This document shows positions 44,118 through 51,028 of a stretch of 64,000 bases of DNA, one piece after another. Position 1 is the stretch's first letter; each line of letters begins with the position of its first letter. The position numbers and the translations under genes were made by a program. A model generated the notes under the pieces. It saw only the letters and a program-made list of their open reading frames with translations. It was not told where the DNA came from and did not search any database. This DNA is from Chitinophagaceae bacterium (lineage in GTDB: Bacteria; Bacteroidota; Bacteroidia; Chitinophagales; Chitinophagaceae), in contig JACSRW010000028.1 in assembly GCA_014879565.1 (NCBI GenBank), positions 1 through 64,000 of the forward strand. Direction: 5' to 3'.

Positions 44118-44313
44118 TCTTACGGAGGGCGTTCATTATTACTGGAGTACAGACGGGTTGATTGTGCTGACCGAACAATACCACCTGGAAAAAGGCTATT
44201 GCTGCGGCAATGGCTGCCGTCATTGTCCATTCCAGTATGAAAATGTACCCGAGCCCCGCCGGTCCGAACTGATGGAACAGCGGGAAAAAAATCCTCCGCC
44301 GGGCAAACCCTGA
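44110..44313 (+). CDS. DUF5522 family small cysteine-rich protein
   Basis: A 67-residue protein with the signature KGYCCGNGCRHCPF at residues 28-41: four cysteines in CCGNGCRHC, likely a metal or iron-sulfur site. DUF5522 proteins are short, cytoplasmic and frequent in Bacteroidota and in eukaryotes as part of larger proteins; function unknown. Overlaps trmB by 8 bp, so the pair is translated together. Confidence 0.88.
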   Translation: MHNLTEGVHYYWSTDGLIVLTEQYHLEKGYCCGNGCRHCPFQYENVPEPRRSELMEQREKNPPPGKP

Positions 44314-44350
44314 TGTCTTCCTTTGCCGCCGCATTTACTATCTTCATTCC

Positions 44351-44740
44351 ATGGCCAAAAAGCAGGCAACTGAAAAACTGAAAACAGTCCGTCCGTCGGG
44401 TAAGATGGACGAAAACTTTTTTTCCCTGGTATTTGAACTGGTCAGGCAAATTCCGAAGGGGCGCGTTAGTTCTTACGGGGCCATTGCGGCCTCTCTCGGC
44501 ACGCGCTCCTCTGCCCGGATGGTGGGTTGGGCGATGAACAGCTCTCACCGGGTAAAACCTTCAGTACCGGCTCACCGGGTGGTAAACCGCAACGGGATGT
44601 TAACCGGCAAACATCATTTTGATCCGCCAGGGAAGATGGAAGCCCTGCTGAAAAAGGAAGGCATCAAGGTGAAAAATGACCAGGTGGTGGAGTTTAAGAA
44701 ACTGTTCTGGGATCCGGGGAAGGAGGTGGGGGAGGGATGA
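44351..44740 (+). CDS. Alkyltransferase-like protein (ATL, MGMT family)
   Basis: A 129-residue protein of the O6-alkylguanine-DNA alkyltransferase fold (helix-turn-helix SYGAIAASLGTRSSARMVGWAMN, arginine finger RMVG). The active-site PCHR of the methyltransferases reads PAHRVVNRNG: the acceptor cysteine is alanine. It therefore cannot accept alkyl groups and belongs to the ATL proteins, which bind O6-alkylguanine and hand the lesion to nucleotide excision repair. Length without the N-terminal domain fits ATL. Confidence 0.92.
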   Translation: MAKKQATEKLKTVRPSGKMDENFFSLVFELVRQIPKGRVSSYGAIAASLGTRSSARMVGWAMNSSHRVKPSVPAHRVVNRNGMLTGKHHFDPPGKMEALLKKEGIKVKNDQVVEFKKLFWDPGKEVGEG

Positions 44741-44866
44741 GTAATGAGTAATGAGTAATGTGTGAGTGCCGTATTGACTTTATTAACTGAACCCTCCGCT
44801 ATTCGGAGGGTTCAGTTTTTATCAGAGCTCTTCAGATAGCAACTGATTACTCATTATTCATTACTG
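44739..44866. repeat. Inverted heptamer element around a terminator
   Basis: Three exact GAGTAAT units (44739-44759) are mirrored by TGATTACTCATTATTCATTA (44845-44864). The bidirectional terminator lies between the arms, so the whole 128-bp segment can form one long hairpin. It sits between two convergent genes. Confidence 0.8.
44787..44820. terminator. Bidirectional intrinsic terminator
   Basis: CTGAACCCTCCG (44787-44798) and CGGAGGGTTCAG (44804-44815) form a perfect 12-bp stem with a 5-nt loop, followed by TTTTT on the plus strand. It serves the ATL gene and probably the convergent DUF3078 gene. Confidence 0.9.
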
Positions 44867-44884
44867 GTTACATACATCTACCCT

Positions 44885-45808
44885 TCAAAATTTAAACAAA
44901 AACCCAATTCCCACCAGCGATTTTACCTGTAAGGCCGCGGAGCGCTGGTTTTTGCCGAAGAGACGTACATCATCATCATAGATAAAGTCAAGACTCCAGG
45001 ATACAGACAGGGTTTTGCCAAGTTTGGCATTCAGGATATTGGACATGAAGATGTCAATATTCTGCGGATTGTGCCGGTAATTGGAGAAGAGATCAATACG
45101 GCTTTTGTAGGTGACGTGTTTATTGATTTCCTTCATGTAATTCACGGTAGCAAAGGCACCAAATTCAAGGTTGGATTTTTTGCCGGGGGTAACCCCGTAG
45201 AGCCCCTTGTTGGAAAGGCTGGTATCGCGAACAATTACCCAGCGGGCGGTGACCGGTGAGAGGAAGATGGAGAAATTTTTTGCCGGTTTATAATCCATAC
45301 CCAGGGAGGTCAGGATATAACCCGGGGCCATAAAGGCGGATGAGAAGGTTTTTATATTACCGGGGTAGGTGTATCCTTTAAACAGTTGGGAGCGCAGGTT
45401 AAAGAGGGCCGATACATTCAGTTTGGGGTTGAGGGCATGGCCGTATTTGGAGAGAAAGTCAAAGCGGTCGTCATTTTTCCGGCCGCCCAGGCTGGTCGTA
45501 TTTACATAACCGATATTAAAGTCAAAGGTATTATCCCAGCTGTGTTTGTCTTTTTTATAAAAAGCATAAAGGCTCAGCAGGGAGTTAACGGAAAGTGAGA
45601 AATTATCACCCCCCGCGGCCCAGTTGCTCAGTGAGCCCTGGGATACATTGATACCATACACGCCGCCGCGTCGCCAGGCTTTTTTACTGGTATCGGCTTC
45701 TTTTTTTATGGCACGCTGGGCTTCCGAGCAGAGGGCTTTCATGGTGCCGTCCTGGGCGCTGGTTATGAATGGTAAAAGAGGAAAGAGCAGGAGTAAAATT
45801 CGTTTCAT
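44885..45808 (-). CDS. DUF3078 family secreted beta-rich protein (second copy)
   Basis: A 307-residue paralogue of the 42405 protein. Started at the ATG at 45808 because the signal peptide (KRILLLLFPLLPFITSAQ) begins there and a perfect promoter motif lies just upstream at 45831; the frame is open to 46036 without coding character. Shared blocks: VSQGSLSNWAAGGDNFS, WDNTFDFNIGYVNTTSLGGR, IYDDDVRLFGKNQRSAALQVKS. Likely outer-membrane barrel of unknown function. Confidence 0.9.
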   Translation of the reverse strand: MKRILLLLFPLLPFITSAQDGTMKALCSEAQRAIKKEADTSKKAWRRGGVYGINVSQGSLSNWAAGGDNFSLSVNSLLSLYAFYKKDKHSWDNTFDFNIGYVNTTSLGGRKNDDRFDFLSKYGHALNPKLNVSALFNLRSQLFKGYTYPGNIKTFSSAFMAPGYILTSLGMDYKPAKNFSIFLSPVTARWVIVRDTSLSNKGLYGVTPGKKSNLEFGAFATVNYMKEINKHVTYKSRIDLFSNYRHNPQNIDIFMSNILNAKLGKTLSVSWSLDFIYDDDVRLFGKNQRSAALQVKSLVGIGFLFKF

Positions 45809-45830
45809 GTAAAAAGAATAAAGGTTGCGG

Positions 45831-45838
45831 CAAAGGTA
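45831..45838 (-). promoter_or_regulatory. Bacteroidota -7 element for second DUF3078 gene
   Basis: Reads TACCTTTG on the minus strand, a perfect TAnnTTTG followed by CCGC, 22 bp before the ATG at 45808. Confidence 0.6.
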
Positions 45839-45881
45839 CGAAGGGGAGGGCTTGCAAGGTTCCTGCGAGGTAAGTTGAGGG

Positions 45882-45916
45882 CAAAAAAATGCCCTTATGA
45901 AAGGAACATAAGGGCA
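45882..45916 (-). terminator. Strong intrinsic terminator of the leftward RNA gene
   Basis: On the minus strand TGCCCTTATG and CATAAGGGCA (45907-45916 and 45890-45899) form a perfect 10-bp stem with a 7-nt loop, followed by seven T residues (45883-45889). Just upstream, AGCA-GAAGC/GCTTC-AT-TGCT forms another hairpin (about 45917-45941). Confidence 0.85.
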
Positions 45917-45960
45917 AGCAATGAAGCATTTCGCTTCTGCTAAAGTCGCACGAGAAAAAT

Positions 45961-46034
45961 GCTGTAGGGGGAGGGATCGAATGCCGACGCTTTGGTCGGC
46001 ATCCAGACCGGCAAAGCCGCGTCTGGACCTCCAC
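45961..46034 (-). repeat. Partial copy of the RNA gene's 3' end, split by a double palindrome
   Basis: The last 28 bp of the tRNA-like gene (46044-46071) recur here as 45961-45981 (21 bp exact) and 46027-46034 (8 bp), separated by a 45-bp insert. The insert is two hairpins back to back: ATGCCGAC/GTCGGCAT (45981-46002) and CCAGAC...GTCTGG (46003-46026, inner GGC-AAA-GCC). The break falls inside the T loop of the copied sequence. No transposase is near. Confidence 0.85.
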
Positions 46035-46044
46035 AAAAAATTAG

Positions 46045-46215
46045 CTGTAGGGGGAGGGATCGAACCTCCACGGAGCAGTTAGCCAAAAAGCAAAGATTAG
46101 TGGTCAACCCTGGTCGGCCTTACCAATGGTAACGTCGGCTCTACTTTTCGTTTATCCTGTGCTCTCCACCCCCGAGACGAGAGGGCATGTCTGCCAAAAA
46201 TTTCATCACCCCACA
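46045..46215 (-). ncRNA. tRNA-like structured RNA with giant variable region
   Basis: On the minus strand ~171 nt fold by hand as a type II tRNA. Acceptor: TGTGGGG (46215-46209) with CCCTACA (46052-46046), one G-T pair. U8-G9 follow; D stem ATG/CAT of 3 bp with a GG-containing loop, as in Leu and Ser tRNAs. Anticodon-like arm CCCTC-TCGTCTC-GGGGG (46185-46169): position 33 is C, not the universal U, and the triplet would be GTC. T arm GGAGG-TTCGATC-CCTCC (46069-46053) is canonical. Discriminator G (46045); no encoded CCA. The variable region is 99 nt instead of 10-20: stem GGAG(a)GCA/TGCTCC, then CGAAAAG/CTTTTTG, then a TTACC-ATT-GGTAA hairpin. Promoter and terminator flank it. G73 and a long variable arm recall tRNA-Ser. 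Not tmRNA: its insertion would be in the anticodon arm, and no tag frame is seen. Confidence 0.7.
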
Positions 46216-46247
46216 GTGTAGAAGAACTTGTTGTTTGTTTGATAGAG

Positions 46248-46280
46248 CAAATATAGGGCGGCAGGTCTTTTTGTTCCAAA
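46248..46280 (-). promoter_or_regulatory. Bacteroidota promoter (-33/-7) of the tRNA-like RNA
   Basis: Minus strand: TATATTTG at 46255-46248 (perfect TAnnTTTG, followed by C) with TTTGG at 46280-46276, a 20-21 bp spacing that suits this class of promoter. Start predicted near 46241, about 26 nt ahead of the mature-like 5' end, leaving a leader for RNase P-type removal. Confidence 0.7.
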
Positions 46281-46364
46281 TTTTCTAATAATTATTTTAA
46301 AAGTATAGAAATTGTTTAATAAATTAGCATATGTATTAGATTATTTTAAAAAACAGTTGTCAAA

Positions 46365-46829
46365 ATGGGGGTCAAATTGAATCTCGACAATCTCGATCTG
46401 CAGATCATCCACCATATGATGGAGAACGCGGAGATATCCTATGCCGATCTGGGTAAAAAACTCTTTGTATCCGGGGGCACTATACATGTACGGATCAAAA
46501 AACTGCAGGAAGCCGGTATCGTGAAAGGTACAAGATTACAGGCTGATCTGCGGGCTCTCGGCTATGATGTAATCGCCTTTATCGGCATCTATCTGAAGGA
46601 GAGTTCCCTTTATGATACCGTAGCCCGGGAGCTGCAGCGGATTCCTGAAATCGTTCGCCTCAATTATACCACCGGCAACTACAGTATGTTTGCCGAAATT
46701 GTATGCAAGGATATCACCCAGCTCCGTTCGGTACTGCACGATCAGTTACAAAAAATTAAGGGGATTGAGCGTACGGAAACCTTTATCTCCCTGGAGGAAA
46801 GCTTCAGCCGTCATGTAAAAGTGATATAG
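46365..46829 (+). CDS. Lrp/AsnC family transcriptional regulator
   Basis: A 154-residue regulator: N-terminal helix-turn-helix (about residues 5-55; DNLDLQIIHHMMENAEISYADLG, SGGTIHVRIKKLQEAGIV) and C-terminal ligand-binding RAM domain (about 68-150; VIAFIGIYLK, TGNYSMFAEIVCKD). Usually senses amino acids and binds DNA as multimers. AT-rich upstream region holds the promoter. It lies 9 bp before the flippase gene on the same strand. Confidence 0.93.
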   Translation: MGVKLNLDNLDLQIIHHMMENAEISYADLGKKLFVSGGTIHVRIKKLQEAGIVKGTRLQADLRALGYDVIAFIGIYLKESSLYDTVARELQRIPEIVRLNYTTGNYSMFAEIVCKDITQLRSVLHDQLQKIKGIERTETFISLEESFSRHVKVI

Positions 46830-46838
46830 ACCCTGATT

Positions 46839-48269
46839 ATGAAAGAAAGCAACCGTCTTTTTTCCGCAATGGGCCTGCTGCTGCTGCTGAATGCACTGAT
46901 CAAACCACTCTGGATATTCGGGGTTGACAGGCAGGTGCAGAATCTCAACGGCACAGAAGCCTATGGGTTGTATTTCTCCCTGCTCGGGCTTGCGTTATCG
47001 GGCAGTTTTTTGCTCGACTGGGGCATGAGCGGGTATATAAACCGGCGCCTGGCAGCCGATCCCGCTTTTCAGCAGGATAATGCGGGCCGCCTGCTGCTGC
47101 TGAAATTTTTGCAGGCGGTACTCTACAGTATACTGCTTTTGCTTATTGCCTTATATACAGGGGTGACAGAATGGGAATGGCTCATTCTGCTTGCTGCCAT
47201 CCAGATCATGAACGCGTTTTTTCTTTTTATGAGGGCGCTGATCACGGCCCGGCAGTGGTTTAAAGCCGAAGCCTGGTTTTCGGTGTTCGATAAGGGACTG
47301 ATGCTGCTGTTCTGTGGTACCATCCTGCTTCTTCCTCTTTCCGGCGGCCTCGATATCCTGCTTTTTCTTCGGATACAATTGGGCTGTACGATTATAGCTG
47401 CGCTGGCAGCATTTCTTTTCCTCCGGTACCGGGGGCAGTCCTTTCACTTTAAAAAAGGAGAACCCCTGCGCCGGCTTTTCCGTGAAGCCCTCCCTTTTGC
47501 AGTTATTGTAATGCTTATGTCAGTACACAACCGGCTGGATGCCTTCCTGCTGGAAAGAATACATCCCGAAGGAGCCTACCAGGCAGGGATTTATGCCGGT
47601 GCCTATCGCCTGCTTGATGCCGGAAATATCGCCGGTTACCTGGTTGCCTCCCTGCTGCTGCCCTTTCTGGCAGCACAAGGCGGAGCCGGTCCTCCCGCCC
47701 GCAAAGCCATACTGGTCAGCCGTCATATTCTGCTGCTGTTTTCCATTGCCGCCGGGGTAACGGCTTACTGCCTCGCCACTCCTTTGCAACAGCTGCTTTA
47801 TCATAACCAGGATGCGGCAGCTGTACAGGTACTTCAGTTTTGTTTACCTGTACTGGTAGCCTATTCGGTAATTCATGTATACGGCACGGTACTGACCGCG
47901 TTTGGTTGGCTGAAGCAGTTTTCATTGATTGTTCTGGCCGGACTGCTGTTGAATATCCTGTTTAACCTGTGGTGGATACCTGCTTACGGGGCAACAGGCT
48001 GTTGTTATGCGGCCCTTGTCAGCCAGGGGCTGACAGCCGCCGCTGTTTATTGGCTGGCAATTAAAAAGAATTCAATTTCCCATCATACCCGTTCCTGGAT
48101 CGTTTATATATTGAGCGGGTTCATCCTTTTTTGTTTTCTTTACTTTGGAAAAATATGGATACCGGTTCCCTGGATCCTGTTGTTTTCCGGCGGAATGCTT
48201 TATGTGCTGTTTGCCAGGGTCTGGCTGGGTCCGGATCTCTTTCTTTATTTCCGAATGATTAAAAAATGA
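46839..48269 (+). CDS. Oligosaccharide flippase family membrane protein (Wzx-like)
   Basis: A 476-residue protein with about 12-14 helices, matching polysaccharide flippases of the MATE/MVF-related Wzx group. N-terminal FGVDRQVQNLNGTEAYGLYF is typical of the lipid-linked sugar exporters. Predicted to flip undecaprenyl-linked oligosaccharide across the inner membrane. In an operon with a Wzz-like and a ligase/polymerase gene (3 bp to the next gene). Confidence 0.87.
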   Translation: MKESNRLFSAMGLLLLLNALIKPLWIFGVDRQVQNLNGTEAYGLYFSLLGLALSGSFLLDWGMSGYINRRLAADPAFQQDNAGRLLLLKFLQAVLYSILLLLIALYTGVTEWEWLILLAAIQIMNAFFLFMRALITARQWFKAEAWFSVFDKGLMLLFCGTILLLPLSGGLDILLFLRIQLGCTIIAALAAFLFLRYRGQSFHFKKGEPLRRLFREALPFAVIVMLMSVHNRLDAFLLERIHPEGAYQAGIYAGAYRLLDAGNIAGYLVASLLLPFLAAQGGAGPPARKAILVSRHILLLFSIAAGVTAYCLATPLQQLLYHNQDAAAVQVLQFCLPVLVAYSVIHVYGTVLTAFGWLKQFSLIVLAGLLLNILFNLWWIPAYGATGCCYAALVSQGLTAAAVYWLAIKKNSISHHTRSWIVYILSGFILFCFLYFGKIWIPVPWILLFSGGMLYVLFARVWLGPDLFLYFRMIKK

Positions 48270-48272
48270 TTT

Positions 48273-49082
48273 ATGACAGACCTGACGGATCTTTTACGCA
48301 ACTGGTGGAAACAAATGCTGCTCCTGGTTTTATTAACGGCTGTCAGCACCGCCGTGCTGCTCTTTACCCGTCCTGTCATGTATCTTTCTGTGTCCACAGC
48401 CATTCCGGCCAGTACCTATACATCTGACAAAGCCCGGTTCTTTAATCAGCAGATCCAGCAACTTTATCCCGGCATCGGTACCCCCGATGATCTTGATTTT
48501 ATGGTGGGTACCGGTAACCTCGACACGCTCTACCTCGCGGTGGCCGATGCCCTGCAGCTTCAAAATCATTACCGGGTAAAAGAGAACGGTAACCCCGCCA
48601 GAGAGAAAGCCGCCCTTTTACTGAAGAAGAACAGCCGGATCAGTAAAAGCGGATTCGGTGAATTGCGTATAAAAGTGTGGGACCGGGACGCGGCCACAGC
48701 AGCCCGTATGGCGAATGCCCTGCAGGAGGCGATGGAACAAATGCATCAGCGGCTCCGCAATGCGGGCAATGAAGCCGCTCTGGCCGGTTTGTATAAGAGC
48801 CGTGACAGGCTGAGCGCATCCCAGATGGCGGCAACTGATGCAGACAGTATAGCATTGATTGCGCACAGCCTGGCTTCCTGTAATCAGCTGATCTCCCAGT
48901 ATAAACTGCAGGCAGAAAGTAATCCCCCGGCCCTGCTGGTGGTGGAAAAAGCCCGGCCGGCTTTATGGCCCGACCGGCCCAAGCGCATGTTGTGGATCGG
49001 GGGACTCACTGTGCTGGCCTTTTTGTTTTCTCTCTTACTGGCAATTTTTCTGGAAAGAAAAAAACAAACGGTTGCCGGATGA
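48273..49082 (+). CDS. Wzz-like polysaccharide chain-length protein
   Basis: A 269-residue protein with the Wzz layout: N-terminal helix (about 14-32), a large periplasmic helical region (about 40-230, IQQLYPGIGTPDDLD, MANALQEAMEQMHQRL), and a C-terminal helix preceded by the proline-rich stretch ARPALWPDRPKRM typical of chain-length regulators. Without a kinase domain. Likely sets the length of the glycan exported by its operon partners. Confidence 0.82.
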   Translation: MTDLTDLLRNWWKQMLLLVLLTAVSTAVLLFTRPVMYLSVSTAIPASTYTSDKARFFNQQIQQLYPGIGTPDDLDFMVGTGNLDTLYLAVADALQLQNHYRVKENGNPAREKAALLLKKNSRISKSGFGELRIKVWDRDAATAARMANALQEAMEQMHQRLRNAGNEAALAGLYKSRDRLSASQMAATDADSIALIAHSLASCNQLISQYKLQAESNPPALLVVEKARPALWPDRPKRMLWIGGLTVLAFLFSLLLAIFLERKKQTVAG

Positions 49083-50497
49083 AGGCTGCAGCTCAGCAAC
49101 ACCGTTCTTTTTTATACCTGGGCAGTCTCTTTCTGTTCAGCAGTATCACCGCCATACTGCTTGAAGAAGTATGGCCCCTCCTGTTTCCTTTCCTGCTGCT
49201 CTTGTTATGCAGCGGCTGGGCATTTCCCTTTTTACCCTGGGCCCTGCTCCTGATCAGTATCCCGTTTTCCATTGAATATGCATTCGATTCCGGTTTGGGC
49301 ACTGACCTGCCCGATGAACCACTCATGCTGCTCACTGCTTTTATTGGCCTGGCAACGGCATTGTATGCCGCAAATACCAACTGGAAGTTAAGACCACAGC
49401 TTATATTATCCGTGCTGGGAATCTTGCTGCTCTGGACCCTGTTAACGGTATACTTTTCAACCAATCAACTCATTTCGTTTAAATACCTGCTGGCCAAGGG
49501 ATGGTACCTGGGCGCCTTCGTGCTGGCACCGGTAGTGGTTTTAAGCAACCCTCGGCTGATTCGTATCAGTGCCCTCTTGCTGGGCGGATCCATGTTTTGT
49601 GTAACCCTGCTGATACTGTTTCGCCAGGCCGGCCAGGGATTTCTTTTTGCAGCGGTGAATGAGGCGGTCAGTCCTTTTTTCCGTAACCATGTGAATTATT
49701 CCGCCCTATTGGTATGCATGATACCGGTCTGGGCAGCTTCTTATTTTTTATCCGGCAGCCTCATTCTTAAAAGACTGGTACTGCTGATCCTGCTTATCAG
49801 TCTGACAGCCCTGTTTTTTTCTTATGCCCGCGGGGCCTGGCTGGCCCTGCTGACAGGCGGTATTTCCTACTGGCTGATCAGGAGAAAAATTCTCGTATAT
49901 GTTTATCTGTTCGTGCTGGCCGCCGCACTGGGAACTTTTACCTGGCTGGCTTCGGAAGACCGCTACCTGCAATGGGCGCCGGATTACCAGCGCACGGTAT
50001 TTCATACGGATTTCAGCGAGCACCTGACCGCCACCTATGCTCTCCGGGATATGTCGGCTGCCGAAAGGTTTCACCGCTGGATAGCGGGTACCCGTATGAT
50101 TCAGGACCGGCCCCTCACCGGATATGGTCCCGGGACATTTTATGAACAATACAAACCATATACGGTACCGGCATTCCGCACCTGGGTTAGTGACAACCCT
50201 GAGCGGTCAACCATCCATAATTATTATTTACTCACGCTAACCGAACAGGGAATTCCCGGTTTATTTTTCTGGATACTGCTGACCAGCCTGCTGCTGCTGA
50301 CAGCCCAGCGGATCTGGCACCAGTCAGCCGACCGGTTTACCCGGATTGCGGCTATGACAACCGGCGTCATCCTGGTCATGCTGCTAACCCTCAACAGTCT
50401 CAGCGACCTGGTGGAAACCGACAAGGCGGGCAGCCTGTTTTTTATTTGCCTGGCGGTGCTGGTGGTGCTGGACAGAAAACAGCCTGTTGTCCGGTAA
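49079..50497 (+). CDS. O-antigen ligase family protein (Wzy/WaaL-like)
   Basis: A 472-residue membrane protein with 10-12 helices; start at ATG 49079, overlapping the previous stop as ATGA. The Wzy_C-type periplasmic loop carries the conserved RxxxW...PLTGYGPGTF and NPERSTIHNYYLLTLTEQGIPGL (about residues 345-405), where H and R take part in transfer. Could be ligase or polymerase; motif alone does not decide. Third gene of the export operon, followed by a terminator. Confidence 0.88.
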   Translation: MKAAAQQHRSFLYLGSLFLFSSITAILLEEVWPLLFPFLLLLLCSGWAFPFLPWALLLISIPFSIEYAFDSGLGTDLPDEPLMLLTAFIGLATALYAANTNWKLRPQLILSVLGILLLWTLLTVYFSTNQLISFKYLLAKGWYLGAFVLAPVVVLSNPRLIRISALLLGGSMFCVTLLILFRQAGQGFLFAAVNEAVSPFFRNHVNYSALLVCMIPVWAASYFLSGSLILKRLVLLILLISLTALFFSYARGAWLALLTGGISYWLIRRKILVYVYLFVLAAALGTFTWLASEDRYLQWAPDYQRTVFHTDFSEHLTATYALRDMSAAERFHRWIAGTRMIQDRPLTGYGPGTFYEQYKPYTVPAFRTWVSDNPERSTIHNYYLLTLTEQGIPGLFFWILLTSLLLLTAQRIWHQSADRFTRIAAMTTGVILVMLLTLNSLSDLVETDKAGSLFFICLAVLVVLDRKQPVVR

Positions 50498-50514
50498 GGG
50501 TTTCAGGTTTGTTG

Positions 50515-50548
50515 AAACAGGGAATCTTTCACTTTGTTCCTGTTTTTT
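50515..50548 (+). terminator. Terminator of the flippase/Wzz/ligase operon
   Basis: AAACAGG(G)AA (50515-50524) pairs with TTCCTGTTT (50537-50545) with one bulged G, followed by further T residues. Confidence 0.55.
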
Positions 50549-50561
50549 AATACCCACAATC

Positions 50562-50981
50562 CACCCCTACGGGGTGGTAATATATTCCTTAACACCTGAT
50601 GCTACCTACAGTGCACCCCTACGGGGTGAAAAGATATAATCCGGGATACCTGATGTTCCTCACAATCCACCCCTACAGGGTGGTAGGAAATTTCGTGATA
50701 CCTGATGCTACCCACAATGCACCCCTACGGGGTGAAAGGACTTTGCGTGATACCTGATGTTCCTCACAATCCATCCTATGGGATGAAAGGACGTTGCGTG
50801 AAACCTTTTGTTTTCATCAAGGTGCCTCTATGGGGTGAAAAGGGAGCCCGCTTCGTCGTTGGTTGCAGGCATTAATCCCCTTTGCCAGGCAAAATCTTCA
50901 ACTGCTATTTCACCCCATAGGGGTGTTTTGTAGGTAGAAAATTCAGCCAACCCCATACCCTGGCAGCACCCCGTAGGGGTG
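50562..50981. repeat. Array of CACCCCTACGGGGTG palindromes
   Basis: Palindromic cores at 50562-50576, 50614-50628, 50668-50682, 50720-50734, 50772-50785 and 50823-50837 recur every 51-54 bp, embedded in a longer unit (GATACCTGATG... CACAAT C + core + AAAGGA). Two more cores at 50911-50925 and 50967-50981 are separated from these by 88 bp and face the other way (core followed by ATTGTGGG). Cores drift along the array. It fills the gene gap between the convergent ligase and ABC permease genes; 50498-51028 otherwise holds only the terminator. Confidence 0.9.
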
Positions 50982-51028
50982 GATTGTGGGAGTTCCGTTT
51001 TTATGTGATGAGGGGAATCGGGCCGCTA

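Noticed and set aside
46045-46215. tmRNA, SRP RNA or RNase P RNA
   Set aside because: No tag reading frame or P2-type long helix replacing the anticodon arm; no GGAAG-type SRP loop; none of the RNase P core blocks. The extra sequence lies in the variable region.
46097-46279. Small leftward protein gene
   Set aside because: The frame overlaps the tRNA-like fold and its promoter, and the residues show no family pattern.
50562-50981. CRISPR array
   Set aside because: Spacing is regular, but the between-core sequence is itself repeated, the core is a palindrome that varies, orientation flips, and no cas genes are near.
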